A stretch of 5,089 nucleotides of DNA. Source: Ruminococcus flavefaciens. Its GTDB lineage: Bacteria > Bacillota > Clostridia > Oscillospirales > Ruminococcaceae. The notes beneath the pieces were generated by a model. That model had not been told where the DNA came from. It did not search any database and worked only from the letters and a program-made list of their open reading frames with translations. Both the position numbers and the translations under genes were made by a program. The stretch lies in contig CADBQF010000107.1 of NCBI GenBank assembly GCA_902796705.1, positions 1 to 5,089 on the forward strand, given 5' to 3'. This document shows, piece by piece, positions 1 to 5,089 of this stretch; within the stretch, counting starts at the first letter, position 1, and each line of letters starts with the position of its first letter.

Positions 1-5
1 GGTTC

Positions 6-1247
6 TTAGTTTAAATCGTTAAGCTCCTCCTCAGAGACACTGAAACTCTCATTTCCGATCGAATAATATCTTCCGTTTGAATATCTGAAAACGCTTTCGT
101 CAGACATATAAGTCAGTTGGAATGTACCGTCCGGAGCCGGAGGATATGAAGAACGGAGCATGAACACGAAAGTATCTCCTATGTTCTGCACACCGTGATT
201 GTTTGCCGGATCATATACCGTATAGTCAATGAACTGGTCGGAGTAGATACCGTGAAGCTCCATATAATCCTCAGCCGGCATATATCCTCCGTGGAACAGA
301 ACTGATATCCTGTCCATAGGGTGAAGCTCGTCGCTTCCTTTGTACACAGCATAGACGGTTATATTCTCCTGTGTATAGAACTTGTCATTTATACGTGTAT
401 AAAAGATATCATCTATCTGACCGACGAGAACATACTCGGAGCGTTCTATCATCTGGTCATAGGGAAGCGATGCCGGAGGCGGCGGCCCTGCGTCCTGTCC
501 GGTTATCGAATATATGAGATCGTCTTCGGTTATAAGATTTCCGGTCTTGCTGTAGGTTATATCAGGAATGACAGTGTAGTCTCTTGGCGGAGAAGCATTG
601 CCGCTTCCTGCCATTGTTGTCGGAGTCGTCTGCGTTATAGTAGAATGTTCGTAGGAACGTGACGTTTCCGTCTGGGTGACGGTATTTCTGATAGTTGTAT
701 GAGACTGAGTCGTCTGGGTTCGAGTATTCTGATTGCTTCGTGTGGTATGCGTTGTCTGCGTGGTATGGACAGCCGATGCGGAAGCATAGTGAGATGCAGT
801 CGGATCTTCCGGATCATGAGCCGTTGTCTGCGTTGAACGTGGAGGATCAGCACCGGGATCAGCCTGCATCGTAGTCTGCGGAGCAGTTCCTTCGACCGGC
901 TCTCCGGAAGAAGATGTTGTAACGGCATGACCGGGATCGCCTCCGGGCGTTGCGGCAGATGTTGTCTCTGTATCAGGTGAGGTCTGTTCATTTCCGTCAG
1001 TTGTTGTCTCGGTGATGATGAGCTGACTCTCCGAAGGTTTTTTACGCATATCGGAAACATCGCTCCTGAAATGCCATACACCTATTATCAGGGCAGCCAT
1101 AGCAGCAACGGAAGCGGTTTTTAACACTATCGGCATTATTCGTTTCTTTGTCGCTATTTTGCTGTGCGAAGCAAGAAATTCTTCTTTTCGCTTGGGTTCG
1201 GGGATATTGAAAGCATTTTTCAATGCGTTTATTTCTGAACTTTTCAT
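6..1247 (-). CDS. Putative anti-sigma factor: single-span membrane protein with Thr-rich stalk and outer domain
   Basis: The 413-residue product is probably the membrane-bound inhibitor of the ECF sigma factor encoded just upstream. This role is inferred from the ATGA overlap (1247-1244) and the topology. Seen in order: a cytoplasmic N-terminus (1-36) with the stretch FNIPEPKRKEEFLAS and a basic KKR cluster; one hydrophobic membrane segment (about 37-60); a disordered Thr/Ser/Gln/Pro stalk (about 78-215, roughly 40 Thr, recurring TQTT); a GPPPP hinge (254-258); and a folded-looking outer domain (about 263-400) containing SEYVLVGQI, TVYAVYKG and GDTFVFML. That pattern resembles small secreted beta-rich domains of Clostridia, but I cannot name the family. 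No cysteine occurs anywhere, so the HxxxCxxC zinc motif of classical anti-sigma factors is absent. The ATG is well supported by AAGGAGGAG (minus strand, about 1262-1254). It could instead be an outer-surface sensor with no inhibitory role. Confidence 0.72.
   Translation of the reverse strand: MKSSEINALKNAFNIPEPKRKEEFLASHSKIATKKRIMPIVLKTASVAAMAALIIGVWHFRSDVSDMRKKPSESQLIITETTTDGNEQTSPDTETTSAATPGGDPGHAVTTSSSGEPVEGTAPQTTMQADPGADPPRSTQTTAHDPEDPTASHYASASAVHTTQTTHTTRSNQNTRTQTTQSHTTIRNTVTQTETSRSYEHSTITQTTPTTMAGSGNASPPRDYTVIPDITYSKTGNLITEDDLIYSITGQDAGPPPPASLPYDQMIERSEYVLVGQIDDIFYTRINDKFYTQENITVYAVYKGSDELHPMDRISVLFHGGYMPAEDYMELHGIYSDQFIDYTVYDPANNHGVQNIGDTFVFMLRSSYPPAPDGTFQLTYMSDESVFRYSNGRYYSIGNESFSVSEEELNDLN
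625..880 (-). repeat. Degenerate repeats encoding the TQTT-rich stalk
   Basis: Within the membrane protein gene the plus strand repeats a GTNGTCTGCGTT-like word at about 625, 709, 751, 823 and 871, with a shorter GTCTGGGTGAC copy at 670. On the coding strand these are ACNCAGACNAC-type units encoding Thr-Gln-Thr-Thr. Spacing is irregular and the third codon positions vary, so the array looks old and kept for its amino-acid content. It could still vary in length between strains. Confidence 0.6.
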
Positions 1248-1714
1248 TCCAGCTCCTCCTTTCCCAGTTCACTGCGAAGGCTGGCGAGAACGCTTTTCAG
1301 CCGCCTGTTTACGGAGAACCGTGACATACCGTACATTTTACTGAGAACGCCGACTGGAACGTCGTTTATGTATCTTAGCAGGAGCATCTCCTTATAAACG
1401 TTCGGGACTTTATCGAGAGCCTGACGGAGAGCGAGCGACGACAGAACGTCATCTTCCATATCCTTGCCTGACGAAGCATCTTCGGGGAGTTCGTCAGTAG
1501 GCCTTCGCCTGAATTCATCGATACAGAGATTGCCGGCGATAGTATATAATATCTGTAAGGTCTTGTCTATAGAATTATACTGAGGGTGTTCGAGATATCT
1601 GAGGAAAGTTTCCTGAGTGACATCTTCAGCGAGATCACGGTTTTTGAGCTTCAGATAGCAGAAGCGGTATATTTTGTCATACTGATCGTTAATATCCAAT
1701 GCCAAATCAGACAC
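1244..1714 (-). CDS. ECF-type RNA polymerase sigma factor
   Basis: The product is a 156-residue sigma-70-family factor that would direct RNA polymerase to a small regulon, probably including its own operon. Region 2 spans about residues 8-72. It holds IYRFCYLKLKNRDLAEDVTQ (2.1/2.2, core-binding) and LYTIAGNLCIDEFRRR (2.3/2.4, for -10 recognition). An acidic linker (73-90) leads to region 4 (about 94-150), with VPNVYKEMLLLRY and a helix-turn-helix around VLSKMYGMSRFSVNRRLKS. There is no region 3 or C-terminal extension, which is the minimal ECF layout, and the length is slightly short for the group. The stop overlaps the start of the membrane protein by 4 nt (ATGA), typical of sigma/anti-sigma pairs. 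The start is uncertain: GTG at 1714 sits at the end of a G6 run that would itself be the Shine-Dalgarno for a TTG at 1705. The regulon is unknown. Confidence 0.9.
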   Translation of the reverse strand: MSDLALDINDQYDKIYRFCYLKLKNRDLAEDVTQETFLRYLEHPQYNSIDKTLQILYTIAGNLCIDEFRRRPTDELPEDASSGKDMEDDVLSSLALRQALDKVPNVYKEMLLLRYINDVPVGVLSKMYGMSRFSVNRRLKSVLASLRSELGKEELE

Positions 1715-1719
1715 CCCCC
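1712..1719 (-). promoter_or_regulatory. G-rich Shine-Dalgarno that questions the sigma factor start
   Basis: Read on the minus strand this is GGGGGGTG, the only purine-rich element upstream of the sigma gene. It overlaps the GTG codon at 1714, so it cannot serve that codon at normal spacing. It lies 6 nt from an in-frame TTG at 1705, which would give a 153-residue protein. The frame is closed upstream by a TGA at 1738-1736, so no earlier ATG is available. Confidence 0.45.
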
Positions 1720-1764
1720 GGCAGTGTATTTCATGTCATCTCTGTTAAAAGCAAACGACAGTCC

Positions 1765-1781
1765 TATAGAGATACACTATA
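1765..1781. repeat. Small inverted repeat in the divergent intergenic region
   Basis: TATAG, a 7-nt spacer, then CTATA forms a perfect 5-bp inverted repeat about 50 bp upstream of the sigma gene. It overlaps one possible -10 of that operon. It could be an operator half-site pair, but such short AT-rich arms are often accidental. No regulator is known from the sequence. Confidence 0.25.
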
Positions 1782-1836
1782 AATAATAACGTTGAAAAAT
1801 GAACAATGTGCAGACTAAATTGTAAACTTTCTGTGA

Positions 1837-1842
1837 ATTATA
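1837..1842 (-). promoter_or_regulatory. Candidate -10 element for the sigma/anti-sigma operon
   Basis: The minus strand reads TATAAT here, within the AT-rich divergent region. Transcription would start near 1830, giving a leader of about 115 nt. No good TTGACA-like -35 is seen 16-18 bp upstream. This may mean a weak or factor-dependent promoter, or that the hexamer is a chance AT-rich match. A second minus-strand possibility, TATAGT at 1781-1776 after TTGTTC at 1806-1801, has a poor 19-bp spacer. I could not recognise an ECF-type promoter with confidence. Confidence 0.3.
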
Positions 1843-1872
1843 TTTTAAACCGGATTATGATTTACCAAAATG

Positions 1873-1901
1873 ATGACAATTCCTGTAAAATGTGGTATAA
1901 T
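1873..1901 (+). promoter_or_regulatory. Sigma-A-type promoter of nfi
   Basis: The -35 is ATGACA (1873-1878, 5 of 6 to consensus), the spacer is 17 bp, and the -10 is TATAAT (1896-1901, perfect) with a TG at 1893-1894 forming an extended -10. Transcription should start near 1908, leaving a leader of about 25 nt before the nfi ATG at 1933. The in-frame ATG codons at 1870 and 1873 lie upstream of this start point and so are not used from this promoter. Confidence 0.82.
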
Positions 1902-1915
1902 TATATCCAACAGCC

Positions 1916-1925
1916 AAAGAGGAGG
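1916..1925 (+). promoter_or_regulatory. Shine-Dalgarno that fixes the nfi start
   Basis: AAAGAGGAGG ends 7 nt before ATG 1933. This is a near-ideal ribosome binding site and selects 1933 over the longer open frame that begins at 1870. Confidence 0.85.
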
Positions 1926-1932
1926 TAATAAT

Positions 1933-2661
1933 ATGGAATATACCATTAAAGAAAATATGACGAACGAGGAAATGGAAGCTGTTTTCCTTGCAGAGCAGGA
2001 GCGGCTGAGAGACAGGATATCATGTACCGATATCCACGATATATCAGAGTACAGAACGATCGCAGGAGTCGATCTTGCATACTGGAAAGAAAATGAACAG
2101 GAGCGTGCTGTCTGCTGTATCGCTGTTATTGATATAAATACTCATGAAGTAGTGGAGAGAAAGCATTTTTCGGGAGAGATCAGAGTCCCGTATATCCCCG
2201 GATTCCTTGCTTTCAGGGAGATACCGCTGATAATGGGCTGTGTGGAGCTTCTTGAGAACGAGCCTGATATCTATATGTTCGACGGAAATGGTTATCTTCA
2301 CCCACGTCATATGGGCATCGCAACGCAGGCGGCTCTCTATCTCGGAAAGCCTTCTGTCGGAGTGGCAAAGACATATTTCCGTGTAAAGGATACAGACTAT
2401 GAAGAGCCTGCTCCCGAAGCCGGAAGCAGTACCGATATCGTCATCGACGGTGAAGTTTACGGACGTGTTCTCAGAACTCACACCGGAGTAAAACCGGTAT
2501 TCGTATCAGCCGGAAACGATATATCCCTTGATTCAGCCGTAAAGCTCGCAATGATGCTGACAGACAAGGAGAGCCATATCCCCGTCCCCACAAGGATAGC
2601 CGACCTCGACACCCACGAAGCACGAGCTGCTATCAGGGAAACAGGTGAATACAATGGATGA
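1933..2661 (+). CDS. nfi: Endonuclease V (deoxyinosine 3' endonuclease)
   Basis: The 242-residue enzyme would nick DNA at the second phosphodiester bond 3' of deoxyinosine, starting repair of deaminated adenine in the cytoplasm. Some family members also cut inosine in RNA. Family hallmarks are visible: AGVDLAY with Asp47 as metal ligand; the PYIP strand-separating wedge (86-89) followed by GFLAFRE with Glu96; FDGNGYLHPR with Asp117 and His123; GVAK with Lys146; and a C-terminal Asp200 region. The spacings Glu96-Asp117 (21) and Asp117-Lys146 (29) equal those I recall between E89, D110 and K139 of the Thermotoga enzyme, so it should be active. The length is slightly above the usual 220-230. The ATG at 1933 is chosen for its strong AGGAGG site and its position after the promoter. 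The 3' end overlaps the next gene by 8 nt, which suggests coupled translation. Confidence 0.95.
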   Translation: MEYTIKENMTNEEMEAVFLAEQERLRDRISCTDIHDISEYRTIAGVDLAYWKENEQERAVCCIAVIDINTHEVVERKHFSGEIRVPYIPGFLAFREIPLIMGCVELLENEPDIYMFDGNGYLHPRHMGIATQAALYLGKPSVGVAKTYFRVKDTDYEEPAPEAGSSTDIVIDGEVYGRVLRTHTGVKPVFVSAGNDISLDSAVKLAMMLTDKESHIPVPTRIADLDTHEARAAIRETGEYNG

Positions 2662-3514
2662 TATGCGGGATATCATACTGAAAGACTGCAACAAGACTAT
2701 CTGGTCGAGATTCATGAAAGGCATCACCGATTATAAGCTGATCCAGCCCGGCGACCGCATAGCGGTCTGTATCTCCGGCGGAAAGGATTCGATGCTGCTG
2801 GCAAAGTGTATGCAGATATTGCAGAGCTTCAGGAGTTCGGATTTTGAGGTGGTCTTCCTTTCTATGGATCCGGGGTACAGTGAGGCAAACAGGGAGAAAA
2901 ATGCAGAAAATGCCGATAAGCTCGGTATACCGGTAACACTTTACAAGACAAGGATATTCAGCTCTGTCGATAAAGTAAGCGATAATCCGTGCTTTCTCTG
3001 TGCAAGGCTAAGGAGAGGCTCGCTTTACAAGACTGCTCAGGAACTTGGCTGCAATAAGATAGCACTCGGTCATCATTTTGATGATGTGATAGAAACTATC
3101 CTCATGGGAATGCTCTACGGCTCGCAGGTACAGACGATGATGCCGAAGCTCTACAGCGAGAACTATGAGGGAATGCAGGTGATACGTCCGCTGTATCTCG
3201 TCAGGGAGAGCGATATCATCTCATGGAAGGAACAGTGCGGACTTGATTTCATCGACTGTGCGTGCAGCGTCACCGAAAAGAACAAGTCCGGCAGCAAGGG
3301 CAGATCAAAGCGTCACGATGTAAAAATGCTCCTGCGTCAGCTCCGCCAGAACGATCCGGCTGTTGATATGAATATTTTCCGCAGCGTTGAAAATGTCAAT
3401 CTCCAGACGCTCATCTCGTATCACAAAGGGGAAGAGCGGCATCATTTCCTTGATGATTATGACATGGGAATAACGCTGCGTGGCACTAAAACAGGCGAAA
3501 AGCGTAAGAAATAA
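2654..3514 (+). CDS. ttcA: TtcA-family tRNA 2-thiocytidine biosynthesis protein (PP-loop ATPase)
   Basis: The 286-residue protein belongs to the N-type ATP pyrophosphatases related to TtcA, which adenylates cytidine 32 of certain tRNAs and replaces its oxygen with sulfur using a [4Fe-4S] cluster. Visible are the PP-loop SGGKDS (41-46), the TtcA signature NPCFLCARLRRG with Cys113 and Cys116, IALGHHFDD (136-144), RPLYLVRE (178-185), and a later pair Cys202/Cys204 in a CxC arrangement. E. coli TtcA has CxxC at that place. Cys113, Cys116 and one of the later pair would be the three cluster ligands. A C-terminal tail after about residue 255 is basic and probably lineage-specific. ATG 2654 is preferred because AGGTGA (2643-2648) lies 5 nt upstream. 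GTG 2645 and ATG 2663 are alternatives. The gene is cotranscribed with nfi. The exact tRNA target is not proven, since Gram-positive members of this family are little studied. Confidence 0.82.
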   Translation: MDDMRDIILKDCNKTIWSRFMKGITDYKLIQPGDRIAVCISGGKDSMLLAKCMQILQSFRSSDFEVVFLSMDPGYSEANREKNAENADKLGIPVTLYKTRIFSSVDKVSDNPCFLCARLRRGSLYKTAQELGCNKIALGHHFDDVIETILMGMLYGSQVQTMMPKLYSENYEGMQVIRPLYLVRESDIISWKEQCGLDFIDCACSVTEKNKSGSKGRSKRHDVKMLLRQLRQNDPAVDMNIFRSVENVNLQTLISYHKGEERHHFLDDYDMGITLRGTKTGEKRKK

Positions 3515-3541
3515 TATCGTCACCCGGAAATAAAATAATGG

Positions 3542-3570
3542 TTGACAAAATCTTTTTCCTGTGATATAAT
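3542..3570 (+). promoter_or_regulatory. Perfect-consensus sigma-A promoter of the bioY-bioB operon
   Basis: TTGACA (3542-3547), a 17-bp spacer and TATAAT (3565-3570) match consensus at all twelve positions, with a TG at 3562-3563 as an extended -10. The expected start of transcription is near 3577. Such a strong promoter fits an operon whose output is held down by a repressor, and a BirA-like site lies just downstream. Confidence 0.93.
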
Positions 3571-3582
3571 ATTTTTCGGAAC

Positions 3583-3614
3583 TCGTCAACCAGAACAATG
3601 AAACAGGTTCACAG
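3583..3614 (+). promoter_or_regulatory. Probable BirA (biotin repressor) operator
   Basis: Half-sites TCGTCAACC (3583-3591) and GGTTCACAG (3606-3614) form an imperfect inverted repeat separated by 14 nt. Each arm matches 7 of 9 bases of the TTGTTAACC-type BirA half-site known from Firmicutes, and the spacing is in the known range. The site lies at about +7 to +38 of the predicted transcript, between the promoter and bioY. Biotinyl-AMP-bound BirA would there block transcription when biotin is sufficient. It requires a BirA with an N-terminal DNA-binding domain elsewhere in the genome, which is inferred. Confidence 0.72.
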
Positions 3615-3635
3615 AATATCACAGGAGATGAATTT

Positions 3636-4190
3636 ATGAAAACGAAAGATATGGTACTTATCGCAATGTTCGCAGCACTTTCAGCAGCAGGTGCATTCCT
3701 GAAAATACCCATGCCGCTTTGTCCTATAACTTTGCAGCTCCTCTTCACGACGCTTGCCGGACTCATACTCGGAGCAAGGAAAGGTGCAGCGGCTGTTGCG
3801 GTCTATGTGGCGATAGGACTCATGGGCATACCCGTATTCACAAAAGGCGGAGGGCCGGGATATGTATTAGAGCCGACTTTCGGCTATCTGCTCGGATTCA
3901 TCGCAGGTGCATACATCACAGGAAAGATCGCCCACGGCGGCGAACCGACATTCCGCAGACTTCTTGCCGGAACGCTTTCGGGACTCGTTGTGGTATATGC
4001 AGCCGGAGTCGTGTACTACTTCTTCATCTCTAAGGTATACCTCGGAAGCGATGTCCCTGTAGGCAAGCTCCTCATGAGCCTTGTGCTTATACCGCTCCCC
4101 GGAGATATACTTCTCAGTGTGTTTGCCTCAGAGCTTGGCAGAAGACTCATACCTGTCCTTGAAAAAAACAATATCTACAACGCAGCGTGA
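3636..4190 (+). CDS. bioY: Biotin transporter BioY (ECF transporter substrate-binding S component)
   Basis: The 184-residue integral membrane protein would bind biotin from outside and import it, probably with a shared EcfA/EcfA'/EcfT energizing module encoded elsewhere, since none is in this window. About six membrane segments can be placed near residues 7-26, 33-47, 51-68, 80-97, 109-132 and 143-166. BioY features are the N-terminal AMFAALSAAGA helix, PITLQLLFTTLAG, the loop GGGPGYVLEPTFGYLLGF, and LPGDILL in the last helix. Asp157 of that last motif is conserved, but the lysine usually three residues later is Leu160. The length matches the family (180-200). ATG 3636 follows AGGAGATG (3623-3630). 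bioB begins 15 nt after the stop, so the two are clearly cotranscribed. The promoter and BirA-like site upstream indicate control by biotin level. Confidence 0.94.
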   Translation: MKTKDMVLIAMFAALSAAGAFLKIPMPLCPITLQLLFTTLAGLILGARKGAAAVAVYVAIGLMGIPVFTKGGGPGYVLEPTFGYLLGFIAGAYITGKIAHGGEPTFRRLLAGTLSGLVVVYAAGVVYYFFISKVYLGSDVPVGKLLMSLVLIPLPGDILLSVFASELGRRLIPVLEKNNIYNAA

Positions 4191-4205
4191 TGCAGGAGGT
4201 GCTTT

Positions 4206-5089
4206 ATGACTGATCTAAAAATGCTTGCCGATGAGATAATTGCAGGCAGGAGACTTCAAAAAGGCGATAAGGAGCTTTCATATCTTACAGCAGCCGATAT
4301 CGGCAAAGTCAAAGAAGGTGCAGATACTATCCGCCGCAAACTCTGCGGAGAACATATCGACCTTTGCAGCATAATAAACGGAAAGAGCGGAAAATGTCAG
4401 GAGAACTGCAAATTCTGTGCCCAGTCCGCACACAACTGCACCGGTATAGAAGAATACGGCTTTCTCGAAGAATCGGAGATACTCAAGGAATGTCTCCATA
4501 ACGACTCAAAGGGCGTACACAGATTTGCTATCGTAACAGCCGGAAGAACTCTGAAAGGAAACGATTTCGAGAAAGCCCTTTCAGCTTTCCGCACGATGAA
4601 GGAAAAAACGGGCATAGCTCTTTGTGCATCGCTCGGACTTCTCAGCGAAGAACAGTTCAGAAGGCTCTACGAAGCAGGTGTAAGGAGATATCACTGCAAT
4701 ATAGAGACTTCACGCAGGTTCTTCCCGGAGATATGCACAACACATACATTCGACGATAAGCTGAAATGTATCGCAAGAGCAAAGAAAGCCGGATTTCAGG
4801 TCTGTTCCGGAGGAATAATCGGTATGGGAGAGACATGGGATGACAGGATAGATATGGCATTCACTCTCAGGGAACTCGGAGTAAGCTCAGTCCCGATAAA
4901 TGCACTCATGCCGATACCGGGAACGCCTCTTGAAAACAATGAAAGGCTCACGGCAGAGGACGTTATAAGGACGGTAGCGATATTCAGGTATATCATTCCC
5001 GATGTGTATATAAGGATAGCAGCCGGCAGAGGACTTGTTCCGGATTCCGGAAGAGATATCTTCCTCGCCGGAGCAAATGCGACTATCAC
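4206..5089 (+). CDS. bioB: Biotin synthase BioB (3' end beyond window)
   Basis: BioB is a radical SAM enzyme that inserts sulfur into dethiobiotin to make biotin. The frame stays open for 294 codons to the window end, so roughly the last 20-40 residues are missing. ATG 4206 has AGGAGGT (4194-4200) 5 nt upstream. The radical-SAM cluster motif is C64-x3-C68-x2-C71, followed by AQSAH. Other family blocks are SLGLLSEEQ (142-150), CSGGIIGMGET (200-210), SVPINALMPIPGTPL (228-242) and IRIAAGRG (269-276). Of the four residues that hold the [2Fe-2S] cluster in E. coli, Cys128, Cys188 and Arg260 have counterparts (C140, C200, R270), but Cys97 is replaced by Ala108 in RFAIVTAG. The usual YNHNxDTS is YHCNIETS. 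These changes resemble BioB of strict anaerobes, such as the Blautia type reported to use a different auxiliary Fe-S cluster. It is probably functional. Further bio genes may follow downstream. Confidence 0.95.
   Translation, partial: MTDLKMLADEIIAGRRLQKGDKELSYLTAADIGKVKEGADTIRRKLCGEHIDLCSIINGKSGKCQENCKFCAQSAHNCTGIEEYGFLEESEILKECLHNDSKGVHRFAIVTAGRTLKGNDFEKALSAFRTMKEKTGIALCASLGLLSEEQFRRLYEAGVRRYHCNIETSRRFFPEICTTHTFDDKLKCIARAKKAGFQVCSGGIIGMGETWDDRIDMAFTLRELGVSSVPINALMPIPGTPLENNERLTAEDVIRTVAIFRYIIPDVYIRIAAGRGLVPDSGRDIFLAGANATI

Noticed and set aside
635..1081. Open 148-codon frame on the minus strand inside the stalk coding region
   Set aside because: It is an Arg/Leu/Pro-rich out-of-frame shadow of the Thr-rich repeats, with no ribosome binding site and no recognisable domain.
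1870..1932. A 21-residue N-terminal extension of endonuclease V from the ATG at 1870
   Set aside because: It overlaps the -35 and -10 of the promoter, lies upstream of the predicted transcript start and has no ribosome binding site. ATG 1933 has an ideal one.
3515..3541. Possible terminator after the TtcA-like gene
   Set aside because: No GC-rich stem followed by a T-run can be formed in this short gap before the bioY promoter.
3583..3614. Riboswitch or attenuator hairpin in the bioY leader
   Set aside because: The leader is only about 60 nt and contains just the palindrome best explained as a DNA operator. The 14-nt loop and 7-bp imperfect arms make a poor RNA stem.
3719..4033. Open 104-codon plus-strand frame inside bioY
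   Set aside because: It is Arg/His/Cys-rich and out of frame with the clear BioY membrane protein, and is a shadow of that gene.
4796..5089. Open minus-strand frame opposite bioB
   Set aside because: The plus strand carries an uninterrupted, well-conserved biotin synthase. The antisense frame has no recognisable family and no good start signal.

Overview
The window looks like chromosomal DNA from a low-to-mid GC Gram-positive gut anaerobe, most likely Ruminococcus or a close Oscillospiraceae/Clostridia relative. The pointers are strong AGGAGG-type ribosome binding sites, sigma-A-like promoters (one with perfect consensus hexamers), heavy use of ATA, AGG and AGA codons, and a Clostridia-type BioB and TtcA-like protein. 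The genus is inferred from style, not from a marker gene. No tRNA, rRNA, CRISPR array, insertion sequence or phage gene is visible.

Left block, minus strand (1714 down to 6): a two-gene operon encoding a short ECF sigma factor and a 413-residue single-span membrane protein, joined by a 4-nt ATGA overlap. The membrane protein is read as the cognate anti-sigma factor. It has a small cytoplasmic N-terminus, one membrane segment, a threonine-rich stalk of about 135 residues and an outer globular domain. It contains no cysteine, so it cannot be a classical zinc-binding anti-sigma factor. The signal it senses is unknown.

Middle block, plus strand (1873 to 3514): a 218-bp divergent intergenic region carries a clear promoter for nfi (endonuclease V, repair of deaminated purines). 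nfi overlaps by 8 nt a gene for a TtcA-like tRNA thiolase with a PP-loop and Fe-S cysteines. The two are probably translationally coupled.

Right block, plus strand (3542 to beyond 5089): bioY (biotin transporter S component) and bioB (biotin synthase, cut by the window end) form a biotin operon. They follow a perfect-consensus promoter and an imperfect palindrome that fits a BirA operator, so uptake and the last step of synthesis would be repressed together when biotin is plentiful. Two departures from textbook proteins stand out. BioB has Ala where the E. coli-type enzyme has a [2Fe-2S] ligand cysteine. BioY has Leu where the family usually has a ligand-site lysine.

No rho-independent terminator is visible between the TtcA-like gene and the bioY promoter, so some read-through into the biotin operon is possible. 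I see no wholly new system. The most distinctive parts are the stalked, cysteine-free anti-sigma factor and the variant biotin proteins.
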